A stretch of 64,000 nucleotides of DNA, taken from positions 124,001 to 188,000 of the forward strand of contig CATOTH010000005.1 in the NCBI GenBank assembly GCA_951813065.1. Direction: 5' to 3'. Both the position numbers and the translations under genes were made by a program. This document shows positions 1 to 8,140 of the stretch, piece after piece. This DNA comes from an uncultured Bryobacterales bacterium. Lineage in GTDB: Bacteria; Acidobacteriota; Terriglobia; Bryobacterales; UBA6623. Position 1 is the first letter of the stretch; each line of letters begins with the position of its first letter. A model generated the notes under the pieces. That model ran no database searches. It was not told where the DNA came from and saw nothing but the letters and a program-made list of their open reading frames with translations.

Positions 1-2
1 AG

Positions 3-425
3 TACCTCTATGTCGCCGACAACAACAATGACACCGTCGGAGGGGCTCGGAAGCTGTGGCGCTTTCCACTGCTCAACGACGGTTCGATCGACTCCGCTGG
101 CCGTGAGCTGATCTTCGATTGGCTCGAGGGTCGCGGGCCGGACGGCCTGGAGATGGACCAAGCTGGCAGGCTGTTCGTGGCGGCCGGCCGGAACCGGCCC
201 AATCCCCCGTTCGAGTCAGCGGATCGCTACCAGGGCGGCGTGTACATCCTCTCGCCCGCAGGCGACCTGATTGACTTCGTCGCCATCCCTGTGGACGAAG
301 TGACTAACTGCGCCTTTGGCGGCACCGACTGGAAGACGCTGTTCATTACCGCGGGCGGCGAGTTGTGGAGCATTCCCACAACCTCCCCCGGATGGGTGCC
401 CTACCCTCGAGACCGTCCGATCTAG
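3..425 (+). CDS. SMP-30/gluconolactonase-like beta-propeller protein, C-terminal part
   Basis: The frame is open from the left edge of the window, so the start lies outside and only about 140 C-terminal residues are seen. They show the SMP-30/gluconolactonase/LRE pattern: a blade with VADNNND, the signature PDGLEMDQAGRLFVA, and near the end TNCAFGGTDWKTLFIT, which in this family precedes the last blade. Members are six-bladed propellers that bind a divalent metal and hydrolyse sugar lactones or related esters. The frame ends with TAG at 423-425, after the usual last strand, so the C-terminus looks native. Substrate and cellular location cannot be told from this fragment. Confidence 0.8.
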   Translation, partial: YLYVADNNNDTVGGARKLWRFPLLNDGSIDSAGRELIFDWLEGRGPDGLEMDQAGRLFVAAGRNRPNPPFESADRYQGGVYILSPAGDLIDFVAIPVDEVTNCAFGGTDWKTLFITAGGELWSIPTTSPGWVPYPRDRPI

Positions 426-671
426 CCAACCATGCTCTTCCCGGCGCATGGCCCCTGGTTGGATCGTCGCGCCGCATCCAATCATCCATTCATCTTGATT
501 GCTAGGCCCGGCCAGCAAGAAATGCAGTTTGCCGGCCGCCGCTATCGAAGCTTGGAGCGACTGGGGAATCCTCAGGCGCAGGCGAGGGCCGCCACGTGCT
601 CGCGGCAATGCATGGCGCCACTCCCAACAAATCACACCGAGTCGCCTGGTCTCAGCCCTTGCTAAATTGAT

Positions 672-1103
672 GTGGGTCCAATGGTTCCGGAATTCACGGT
701 TGCCAACTATAGCCAGGTGATCAAGCATGCGCTCGACGAATCCGAATGCTATCGGATGCTCATCCACGATCTTCCGCGTCGCTTCCATGAAGCAGATCGC
801 GAGCAGCAGGCACGGGCGCTCGAGCCGGCCCCGCCGCTGACAGGCACTCGCTGGGATGCCTTGCTCGCCGGTATGGCTGAGCACCTGGCAATGCTGCACG
901 AGCACCCGATTCAAGGCTGGATGAACGAGCGCGAACGATTCCTCGACCTGACTTGGATCCTGTCCGAGGGCAATCCAGTGCTCGTCTCGCGGTCACTCAT
1001 CGACAGCCCGGCGGCGTTCTTGCGGCACGGAGCCCTTCCCGACCCGCGAGATCTCGACGATCGCGGCGGAGAACGACCCGATGCGTGCCTTGTCCCACGA
1101 TGA
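672..1103 (+). CDS. Hypothetical protein, partner of the nucleotidyltransferase downstream
   Basis: 143 residues from a GTG at 672; an ATG three codons later at 681 is an alternative start. No catalytic motif or membrane segment is recognised. The protein is rich in charged residues and ends in a FLRHGALPDPRDLDDRGGE segment. Its last 23 bases overlap the start of the next gene, which suggests translational coupling. The neighbour is a minimal nucleotidyltransferase of the AbiEii/DUF6036 kind. Such enzymes are commonly paired with a small upstream gene in toxin-antitoxin-like modules, so this may be the antitoxin side; that role is inferred from position only. Confidence 0.6.
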   Translation: MGPMVPEFTVANYSQVIKHALDESECYRMLIHDLPRRFHEADREQQARALEPAPPLTGTRWDALLAGMAEHLAMLHEHPIQGWMNERERFLDLTWILSEGNPVLVSRSLIDSPAAFLRHGALPDPRDLDDRGGERPDACLVPR

Positions 1104-1611
1104 AATCGTTGACGCCTTCAAGGATCTCTCTGATCGCTTGGGGCGGAAACGGGTCAAGGCCCATATCTACATAGTGGGCGGAGCCGCGATCGCGCTCGCT
1201 TTCCGGCGGAGCCGCCGGACTTTCGATGTCGACGCCCTGATCCTGGAGGGCCATGGCGCAGTGCTCGAAGCGTCTCGCGAAGTCGCGCGCCAGCGCGGTT
1301 GGCCCGACTCGTGGCTCAATGAACAGGCAACGACATACTTGCCCCTAAACCCGGACCAGCGCGCAAAGACCGTCTTCGCTTCTTCGCATTTGGTCGTCAC
1401 AGGCGCTTCGCCCGAGCACTTGCTAGCCATGAAATTGCGGTCCGGACGCCAGGCCGATTTGACGGATATCGCTACGCTCGTCGATGTGCTGCAGTTGAGT
1501 ACAGCGGAGGAAGTATTCGGCGTCCACGACGCAGTGTTTCCCTCGCAGCCGATCGGCGAGGAACAACGACGGGCTATTGAGTTCTTCCTTCAGTCGCATC
1601 GGAAAACGTAA
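1081..1611 (+). CDS. DUF6036/AbiEii-like nucleotidyltransferase
   Basis: 176 residues. The nucleotidyltransferase core is at residues 29-52: a VGGAAIALAF stretch followed by RRTFDVDALI, matching the GG...R.T.D.D layout in which the two aspartates bind metal. The rest, including a segment that starts SPEHLLAMKLRSGR and an aspartate-rich DLTDIATLV, matches the helical part of AbiEii/DUF6036 proteins. Family members transfer nucleotides to a target and often act as toxins of AbiE-like or related modules. The start overlaps the upstream small gene by 23 bp. Whether it works as toxin, antitoxin-regulated enzyme or defence protein is not shown here. Confidence 0.75.
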   Translation: MRALSHDEIVDAFKDLSDRLGRKRVKAHIYIVGGAAIALAFRRSRRTFDVDALILEGHGAVLEASREVARQRGWPDSWLNEQATTYLPLNPDQRAKTVFASSHLVVTGASPEHLLAMKLRSGRQADLTDIATLVDVLQLSTAEEVFGVHDAVFPSQPIGEEQRRAIEFFLQSHRKT

Positions 1612-2251
1612 CCGACCCCTTGTCGGCGTTGACGGGGGTAGAGGCAAGATGTCCGGTCGGCGCAACACCATGGTGTTCATCGCGGCCCCTGCCGTGGCCG
1701 CGGTAATGGCGTCGATGCTGGGCGGGTCGATGATCTGGGCCCTGGGGCGGCGCGCACGGAGTTAACGAGGACCGCGCCTTGGTCTTCGTCACGACCTGCA
1801 GTCCGAGTCCGGATTCCTTTGGACAGTTGCGTCCAGGCGACAATCGGCACGCCAATTCGGTCTTCGCGTTGGAGGCTGAGAACCTCGTGATCGTGATGCG
1901 GGCCGGAATAGCCCAGCTTGCTGGCTATCGTTCTCTCCGCAGTCATGCTCGGTTTCTCCCAACGGCTTCAGGGCTGACCCGGGATTCAGCGCTCGTCGAA
2001 CGTACGGCCCCCGTCGGGCCGCGCGGCCGCAGATCCATGTTGAAGCCGCCTCAGAAGCCGGTGCTCAGGCGGTGGGGAACACGCTTGATATCAATCACGG
2101 AAGGCTGCGCCAAATGCCCGCCGCCTGGCCCCTTCTGCCTTCTCCCCGCCCCTCCTGCCCCCTCCGCGACCTTGTCTTGCAGAAACTATTGACACAACCA
2201 ACCGTTGATGCCAGGTGAACAATCCGCATCCAGTGGACGAGCGGAAGCCGC
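1612..2251. other. Intergenic stretch without a convincing gene
   Basis: About 640 bases. A 38-codon frame at 1650-1766 could encode one hydrophobic helix (VFIAAPAVAAVMASMLGG), but nothing else supports it. The longer frames in both directions have no recognisable domain. The position between a toxin-like pair and a chain of gene fragments suggests decayed sequence. Confidence 0.4.
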
Positions 2252-2550
2252 ATGCACAAGATCAAGCAGACATCAGTTCTGCCAATCCTGGTCATTTTGA
2301 TAGCTGTGCCCCTGGCGGCAGCTTCCCCAGGCTACTACCCCTTGCATGAAGCGATCCGATACAGCGACTTGGATCGCCTCACCGGATTGCTCCAGGCAGG
2401 CCACGACCCAGACCAAGCCGACGAGCTTGGTCGAACAGCCCTGCACTGCGCACTTGCAAGACTGCATGGCTGAGGATACCTGTACGTCTCGGAACCACTG
2501 CGGTTCGGGGCAGACCCCAACCTCCCATTCGATGGAGGCCTGTCACCTCA
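2252..2550 (+). pseudogene. Ankyrin-repeat protein fragment with in-frame stop
   Basis: The frame opens with a signal peptide (residues 1-25, ending LAAASPG) and continues into ankyrin repeats: YPLHEAIRYSDLDRLTGLLQ and ADELGRTALHCALARLHG. A TGA at 2471-2473 stops it after 73 residues. The same frame continues past the stop with LRFGADPNLPFDGGLSP, the typical next ankyrin turn. It then runs without a further stop into a TonB-receptor segment at about 2550. This is read as an exported ankyrin protein that has lost its 3' part and gained a nonsense codon. Confidence 0.6.
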
Positions 2551-3375
2551 ACCTGGTACCAAGAACACCGTGTACTTCAGGTTCAGCAACCAGAACGCCG
2601 ACCTGACCCAGCCCAGCTCCAATCCGAATCTCAGCGCGGATCGCGAATTCGACGTATTCAACTATGGCGGCACCTGGAATCACATTTTCGGACCGACGAC
2701 CGTCATGCAACTGACCTTCGGGACGAATCCGCCCAACAACCCCGGCATCGGCAGGCATCTGGGCGGACTCACCCGCCCGGACTTCATCGACCAGACCGGC
2801 CTGGAAATGTACCAGCGGGACCTCTTCGGCGACCCCTTGGTCAGCATGGGCTTCGGTTCGTACAACGCCGGCGGCGGAGCCGGAGGGACTGTGACGGGGG
2901 GACGAGGTTTGCAACTCCACTTTCGTTCAGGAACTGCAGGACCTCCGCAAGTTCTGGCCATTCACTGTTCAGCAAGTGTTCAGCCCCAACCGCGGAGGCA
3001 TCGACCTGAGCATCACCAACCAGGGCCCGCCGTTCTCTTCCACGGCCGCCATCCGCGGATGGCCGCAACAGCCGACGAACCGCTCGCCCTACTCGATGCA
3101 GTGGAACTTCTTCATCCAGCGGCAAATCATGGACGACATGACGCTCGATGTCGGCTACGTGGGATCCGGAACCCGGAAGCAGATCGGCTATTCCCCGTTC
3201 AACAACGCATTGAGCCCCGGCCCTGGCGCTGTGCAGCCGCGGCGGCTGCTGCCTTCGTTCGGGGATCTCGACGGGGGTTCGAACCAGTACAACGGGTCGT
3301 ATTACGGCTTGCAGGTGAAAGTTCAGAAACGCTTTTCGGACGGACTGCAATTCAACCTGAACTGCTACCTCTCGA
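2551..3375 (+). pseudogene. Internal fragment of an Oar-like TonB-dependent receptor
   Basis: Translated segments match the middle and late barrel of Oar-type TonB-dependent receptors: TKNTVYFRFSNQNADLTQP and YGGTWNHIFGPTTVMQLTFG in one frame, then QWNFFIQRQIMDDMTLDVGY and YYGLQVKVQKRFSDGLQFNL in another. The change of frame falls in a run of six G at about 2895-2900; removing one G joins the two reading frames. Signal peptide, plug and C-terminal barrel strand are absent. The fragment is joined on the left to an ankyrin remnant and on the right to a PIN-domain gene. An intact relative lies elsewhere in the window at 48769-51942. Confidence 0.75.
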
Positions 3376-3381
3376 ACCCGA

Positions 3382-3753
3382 ATGATTCACTTGGATACCA
3401 GCTTCTTGATCCGGGTGCTGGAGACAGGTTCGCCCGAAAACCAAAAACTGCGGACGTGGGTTCGGGAGGGCGAAGAGTTCTCCATGAGCACGATTGCTTG
3501 GACGGAGTTCCAATGTGGCCCTCTCGACCGGTCCGACATCGAATCGGCAGCCGCAATCATCGACGATTACCGGCAATTCACCTCGGAGCACGCTGCGCTG
3601 GCGGCTCGTCTGTTCAATCAATCAGGAAGAATACGCGGATCTCTGACCGACTGCATGATCGCGGCGACCGCGATTGCTGATGGTGCCCCGCTTGCGACCG
3701 CCGATGCGGGGGACTTTCGCCGCCTCCAGGATTCTGGCCTGTCGCTGGCTTGA
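3382..3753 (+). CDS. PIN-domain protein (VapC-like), without a visible antitoxin
   Basis: 123 residues with the PIN fold. Acidic metal ligands are visible as the D in MIHLDTSFLIRVLE, the E in ISTIAWTEFQ-like WTEFQCGP, the D in GSLTDCMIAATA and the D of LATADAGDFRRL. PIN toxins of VapBC modules are Mg-dependent RNases. An antitoxin gene normally precedes the toxin and overlaps it, but here the preceding sequence is a TonB-receptor fragment, so the antitoxin has been lost or lies elsewhere. The ATG at 3382 begins the standard family N-terminus. The ORF is full length and keeps its active-site residues. Confidence 0.75.
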   Translation: MIHLDTSFLIRVLETGSPENQKLRTWVREGEEFSMSTIAWTEFQCGPLDRSDIESAAAIIDDYRQFTSEHAALAARLFNQSGRIRGSLTDCMIAATAIADGAPLATADAGDFRRLQDSGLSLA

Positions 3754-3923
3754 GCTGGCTCTCTGCAAGCGTCGAGGCCACCGGAACCGCTCCCCCGCCG
3801 GCCCGGTAACAGGCATCGCGCGTAGCCAGGTACGCCTGCTCTCGCCGACCCTCGTTCTGACCAGCGGCGATGCCCCACAGCGCCTGTGGCATACTCAGGA
3901 TTCGAGTGGCGCCGACGCTTGTC

Positions 3924-5673
3924 ATGGGCGTTCAGCCGTTGCTGTCACTCTGCCTGTCGGCCCTGGTTCCCTGCTCGCTGCTGGCGCAAGGAGTCGCGAG
4001 CCCGAACGCCCAGCCCGTCAAGGCCCTGGAGGCCTCGGGACTCCCCTGGGGGGCGGAATTCGTCGACACCGCCCGGGAGGCCGGCCTCGACCTGGAATTC
4101 ACGTACGGCGGACGGGATACGAAGAGCTACATCATCGAGTCCAACGGCTCGGGGGCCGCTTTCCTCGAATATGACGGCGACTCCCGGCTCGACGTGTTCC
4201 TGATCAACGGATCGACGCTCGAAGGATTCCCCGAAGGCGATGCGCCGATGAACCGCCTGTTTCGCAATGTCGGGGATGGCAAATTCGAGGACTCGACCGG
4301 GAGTAGCGGCCTTGGACGGTCCGGATGGGGCAGCGCGGTATGCGCCGGCGACTACGACAACGACGGCAGGCTGGACCTGTTCGTGGCGTATTGGGGCGCA
4401 GACTCCCTGTATCGAAACAGAGATGACGGCAGCTTCGCCGATTCCGCGGCCATGGCCGGGGTCGCGGAGCGCTCGAAGCAGTGGAGTTCCGGTTGCACGT
4501 TCGTCGACTACGACCGAGACGGCCTGCTCGACCTGCTGGTCACGCAATACCAGCAGTTCGATCCGGAGACGGCTCCGCCCCGGGCAAGACGTCGAACTGC
4601 GAATGGAAAGGCATGCCCGTCTACTGCGATCCGCGGGGGCTCCCGTTTGGCGGCGTGACGCTGTACCGCAATCTCGGCGACGGCACGTTCGAGGACGGCA
4701 GCGAGGCAGCGGGCGTGCGCGATGTACGCGACTACTACGCATTCATGGCAACGGCGGCCGACTTCGACGGGGACGGCTGGCAGGACATCTACATCGCTTG
4801 CGACTCGACGCCGAGCATCCTGTTCGTGAACAACGGCGCGGAATGTTCACGGACGACGCCACCGAGACGGGCGCCGCCTTCAACGAGCACGGGTTCGAGC
4901 AAGGCGGGATGGGCGTGGGAGTCGGTGATTTCAATGGCGACGGCTGGCTCGACCTGGTCAAGACGAACTTCGCGGACGACTACCCGAACCTGTACCGCAA
5001 CACAGACGGCGTGTTCTTCGAGGACATCTGCGTGCGCGCGGGACTGGCTTCCAATCCCAGGTACGTCGGGTGGGGCATGGAGTTCGTCGACCTCGACAAT
5101 GATGGTTGGCAGGACATTTTCCAAGTCAACGGGCACGTCTATCCGGAATTGGATCACCAGGCGAAGGTCGCGGAAACGTATGCGCAATCCAATCTTGTCT
5201 ACCGGAACGTCTCTGGCGAGCGTTTCGAGGACGTGACCGTCCTTTCGGGTGCCGGACTGCACCAGGCCAGGTCGAGCCGTGGGGCGGAATTCGGCGACTA
5301 CGACAACGACGGTGATATCGACGTGGTGGTCATGAACATGGCTGAGGAGGTGTCATTGCTGCGGAACGACTTGCCGCCGGGAAGCAACTGGGTCCGCCTG
5401 ACCTTGCGTGGCACTGTATCCAACAGGGCCACGATCGGCTCCGTTGTGACCATTGAAGCGGGCGGCGTTCGGCAGACCCGCGCCGTCATGAGCCAGTCGA
5501 GCTACGTTTCCCACAACGATCTGAGAGTTCACTTCGGGCTCGGGGATGCGGACACTGTGGATAGCATCAAGGTGCGATGGCCCAGCGGCGAGGAAGAGGA
5601 ATTTCCCGGCGCTGCGGGCGGTGACACCTGGCTGTTGGCAGAGGGTTCGGAAGAGGTCGCGACCGTCCAGTGA
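3924..5673 (+). pseudogene. CRTAC/ASPIC-UnbV protein with two frameshifts
   Basis: Three consecutive frames together give one FG-GAP repeat protein ending in an ASPIC/UnbV domain. The ATG at 3924 starts a signal peptide (MGVQPLLSLCLSALVPCSLL). FG-GAP calcium loops recur: GDYDNDGRLDLF, ADFDGDGWQDIY, GDFNGDGWLDLV, VDLDNDGWQDIF, GDYDNDGDIDVV. The C-terminal ASPIC/UnbV domain contains VRWPSGEEEEFPG. The frame changes near 4575-4585 (in CCCC) and near 4842 (in GG). Each is repaired by adding one base to the homopolymer, so both are single-base deletions. Either the gene is dead or the sequence has two indel errors. The protein would be exported and surface-associated; its function is unknown. A TPR gene follows with a GTGA overlap. 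Confidence 0.8.
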
Positions 5674-6179
5674 CAGTCAGGCGGAACCGCTTCGCGCCGA
5701 CGCAAGCCGCTGGCTCCCTGGTGGTCGCGCTATGTCTTTGCTGGCCGGCCGCGATCCATGGCCACCAGGCCTCGGACCCTGCGGCCCTGACTGACCGCGG
5801 ACTGGAACTTGCGCGGGGCGGCGAGACGGCGGCGGCCGGTCTGTGGCAACAGGCGCTCGAGCTTGCGCCGGACTACTTCCCCGCCCTGTTCAATCTTGCC
5901 TACATGCGGTTCTCGTCGGGCAATCTGGAAGCCGCCGAGCCGCTGCTCCGCCGGGCGGTCACGGCATTGCCGACGGACTTCAACGCTCACTACCTCCTGG
6001 GTGTGACAAACCAGAAGCTCGGCCGCGGGGACGAGGCGCTGAAGGCGTGGAGGCGCGCGCTGGAAATCCGACCCGACCAGTTTCAGTTATTGGACCGGAC
6101 CCGGACAGGAACGAGCGAGGCTGCGCCGACGGGACCAAGCGCCAGAGGGATCGCAAGCAGGGAGAGCAGGGGCGTCTGA
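5670..6179 (+). CDS. Exported TPR-repeat protein, probably C-terminally truncated
   Basis: 169 residues starting at a GTG that overlaps the stop of the CRTAC gene by four bases. Residues 1-33 look like a signal peptide ending near AIHGHQA. About three tetratricopeptide repeats follow (residues 38-140), with the usual W..AL...P.....A....A pattern, for example LWQQALELAPDYFPALFNLA and AWRRALEIRPDQ. After residue 140 the sequence turns into a low-complexity tail with no further repeat, so the gene seems cut short. CRTAC plus TPR pairs are frequent in this kind of genome. TPR proteins mediate protein contacts; no partner is identifiable here. Confidence 0.65.
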   Translation: MTVRRNRFAPTQAAGSLVVALCLCWPAAIHGHQASDPAALTDRGLELARGGETAAAGLWQQALELAPDYFPALFNLAYMRFSSGNLEAAEPLLRRAVTALPTDFNAHYLLGVTNQKLGRGDEALKAWRRALEIRPDQFQLLDRTRTGTSEAAPTGPSARGIASRESRGV

Positions 6180-6382
6180 AAACGGCTTTCCTTTCCGCCA
6201 AGCGGAGGGGCGAGGAATTGAGCCAGCGGCTGCGTCGATCGCCCGCGATCTGGCCGTCGAACCGTGGCGTCTGTTGAGACTGCTGCCCTTTCAAGTCGGA
6301 GCCGCCCTGATGCCTTGAATTGGCAGGTCCTGCCCGATTGGCTGACACAGGTTGGCCGGAATCCGCTCTGAATGGTCGGCTG

Positions 6383-7084
6383 CTAGCCGGACAACTCCAG
6401 CCTCGCCTCCAGTTCGCGGATGCGTCGATTCGCCTCGTCCCGCTCCCGCTCGGCCTCCTGCAAGGCCCGGCTGGTCTCCGAATGGGTCAGCAAGTCCCGC
6501 CCCAGGACCGGGTCCCGGAATCGCAGCAGCCACCCCTCCGCCCGCAGATCCAGCCCCAGCACCTCGCTCCGGTAGCAGCCACCCTCCGCCGCTTCCCGCA
6601 CCCGCTCGTACCGGCTGCCTGCCAGCCGCCAGCCCACCAGACGCTGCGGGATCCGCCTCCCGAGCGGGTCGAACCGCCAATACTCCAGCACTCCCATCCC
6701 CTCGTACGTCGCCTTCTTGCCCGTCCCGTCCCGGCGGCTCGTCGACACCGACGCCACCTCCACCACGAAGGCCGGCGCCACCCCGCCTTCGTCCCAGGTC
6801 CGGTACGACCGGCGCTGCCGCTTCTCTACGCCCTGCACCACGAACACGTCCGGAGCCACCACCGCGCTCGGGTCCCCCTGCCGGTAATACACCGCCATGC
6901 TGCCGGCCACGTACACGTCCGGCCGGGCCTCGAAATGCCACTGCAACTGGTTGCGCATGGCCACGATCGAATTGGCATGCGGGTCGGTCTCCATCAGGAC
7001 CCGGCCGTCGGAGTAGGGGTACTCCTCCAGCTGCACCTCGGGCGGGCGGGTAGCACGCCGCACAGCCGTGCCGGGAACGGGCAT
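6383..7084 (-). CDS. Uma2-family PD-(D/E)XK endonuclease-like protein
   Basis: The frame is open from 7189, but the ATG at 7084 (MPVPGTAVRR) gives the usual family N-terminus, 233 residues. Uma2 features are VAPDVFVVQG (catalytic D), APAFVVEVASVS (catalytic E with SxS), then KKATYEGMGVLEYWRFDP. The last 30 residues, rich in Glu and Arg (ALQEAERERDEANRRIREL), predict a coiled coil, a common Uma2 extension. The family (formerly DUF820) has a restriction-endonuclease fold, is expanded in Cyanobacteria, Acidobacteria and others, and has no firmly assigned role. It stands alone between convergent and divergent neighbours. Confidence 0.85.
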   Translation of the reverse strand: MPVPGTAVRRATRPPEVQLEEYPYSDGRVLMETDPHANSIVAMRNQLQWHFEARPDVYVAGSMAVYYRQGDPSAVVAPDVFVVQGVEKRQRRSYRTWDEGGVAPAFVVEVASVSTSRRDGTGKKATYEGMGVLEYWRFDPLGRRIPQRLVGWRLAGSRYERVREAAEGGCYRSEVLGLDLRAEGWLLRFRDPVLGRDLLTHSETSRALQEAERERDEANRRIRELEARLELSG

Positions 7085-7325
7085 AGGCTCAGGGTAGCAG
7101 GCGGCTCGCCCTGGGTCCGGCGATTGCAGCTCCTCCCGGAACAGGCGGGAGAGGTTCCGCCTCGGGCCGGCGAGGAATGACAACGGCAAGCGGTCTGGAC
7201 TCGTTCATCTGCCCCACTGCGGAAGACGCAATCTGGCCGCACTCAGACCGCTAACGGTAGCGCCCTGCTACGGCCCAAACCTAGACGTAAACCTTAGCGC
7301 TAGACAACTATCCTAGGATGCGAGC

Positions 7326-7637
7326 ATGGATCACTACAATCGGAGAATCCTGTTTTCCCTCGTGGTCGGGGTCCCGCTGTACGTAATCTACAATCTGCTA
7401 GTCGAGCCGCGATTGCCGCTCCCGAGTGCACCGGCTTGGGACGGTAGCAGGACGTACCAGACTGGTGAGATTGTCTGGTGGAACGGGTATCTCTGGGAAT
7501 TGGCCGCCGAATATGTCAGCAGCCCGGAATTCTATCCGGGGCACCCCGTCAGGGAAGGCGAGTTTCGTACATGGACGAAGATCGGACTCGGTGACCGACT
7601 CGACCACCCGGACAGCCCGGACCCGGACCGGAACTAG
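7326..7637 (+). CDS. Small membrane-anchored protein with a chitin-binding-like (CBM5/12-like) module
   Basis: 103 residues. An N-terminal helix (residues 8-26, ILFSLVVGVPLYVIYNLLV) looks like an uncleaved signal anchor. The outer part, APAWDGSRTYQTGEIVWWNG then YLWELAAEY and FRTWTKIG, follows the layout of CBM5/12 modules: W..s..Y..Gd.V..ng..y.a...w......W. These modules bind chitin or related polysaccharides. The match rests on spacing of aromatic residues and is weak. Upstream is a promoter-like low-GC stretch (about 7290-7320). No enzyme domain is attached. Confidence 0.5.
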   Translation: MDHYNRRILFSLVVGVPLYVIYNLLVEPRLPLPSAPAWDGSRTYQTGEIVWWNGYLWELAAEYVSSPEFYPGHPVREGEFRTWTKIGLGDRLDHPDSPDPDRN

Positions 7638-7691
7638 GGGCCAGCCTGAGCGAACAGGAGAGCAACAGTCCGCGATACGCCCGGAGCCTGA

Positions 7692-7952
7692 CTAGCTCCT
7701 AAGTGTCGCCGGCTTCCCGCGTACCGGGAGCTCGGCCCGGATACTCAGTGCTTCGGCGGTGTCCTTGAAGGCAAGACCCGCTCCGGTGCGGGTCAGCGGT
7801 CGGTCCCGGCAGTGCATGGCGTTCAACACCGCGTCAACGGCGGACCGGTCCCCGAATGAGCCGGGTACGATCCGCTCCAGGTCGAAGTGAAGCCGCGCCA
7901 CATCCCCGTAGCGCACGGCAACGTCCGCAAGGGTGCGGCCCTCCATTGCCAT
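7692..7952 (-). CDS. Small hypothetical protein
   Basis: 86 residues from the ATG at 7952; the ATG at 7946 is equally possible. Third codon positions are strongly G/C, as in the genuine genes nearby, which is the main support. No domain is recognised. Sequence features include an amphipathic start (TLADVAVRYGDVARLHFDL) and a Lys/Arg-rich end. It is convergent with the small membrane protein to its left and divergent from the secreted hydrolase to its right. Confidence 0.35.
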   Translation of the reverse strand: MAMEGRTLADVAVRYGDVARLHFDLERIVPGSFGDRSAVDAVLNAMHCRDRPLTRTGAGLAFKDTAEALSIRAELPVRGKPATLRS

Positions 7953-8140
7953 CCGGCATCCCCTCGGCTGCCCACCCCGCGGTAATCGAATCAAGGTCTC
8001 GAAGCTGGCGTTCCCGCCCCTTGACCGGGGCCACGCACTCAGGCACCATTGATTCCGCTTGCTCACTGCGCTTCGATCGGGCCGGCCCCCGACGGGCCGG
8101 CGGTCACTCGCCACGACGCTCGCAGATACAGGACCTGCCT

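Noticed and set aside
7085..7189. Longer N-terminus of the Uma2 protein
   Set aside because: The upstream extension has no family similarity, while the ATG at 7084 gives the usual start.
7856..8140. N-terminal extension of the first ADP-ribosylglycohydrolase frame
   Set aside because: The frame is open, but a lipoprotein signal begins exactly at 8141, so the upstream codons are not translated.
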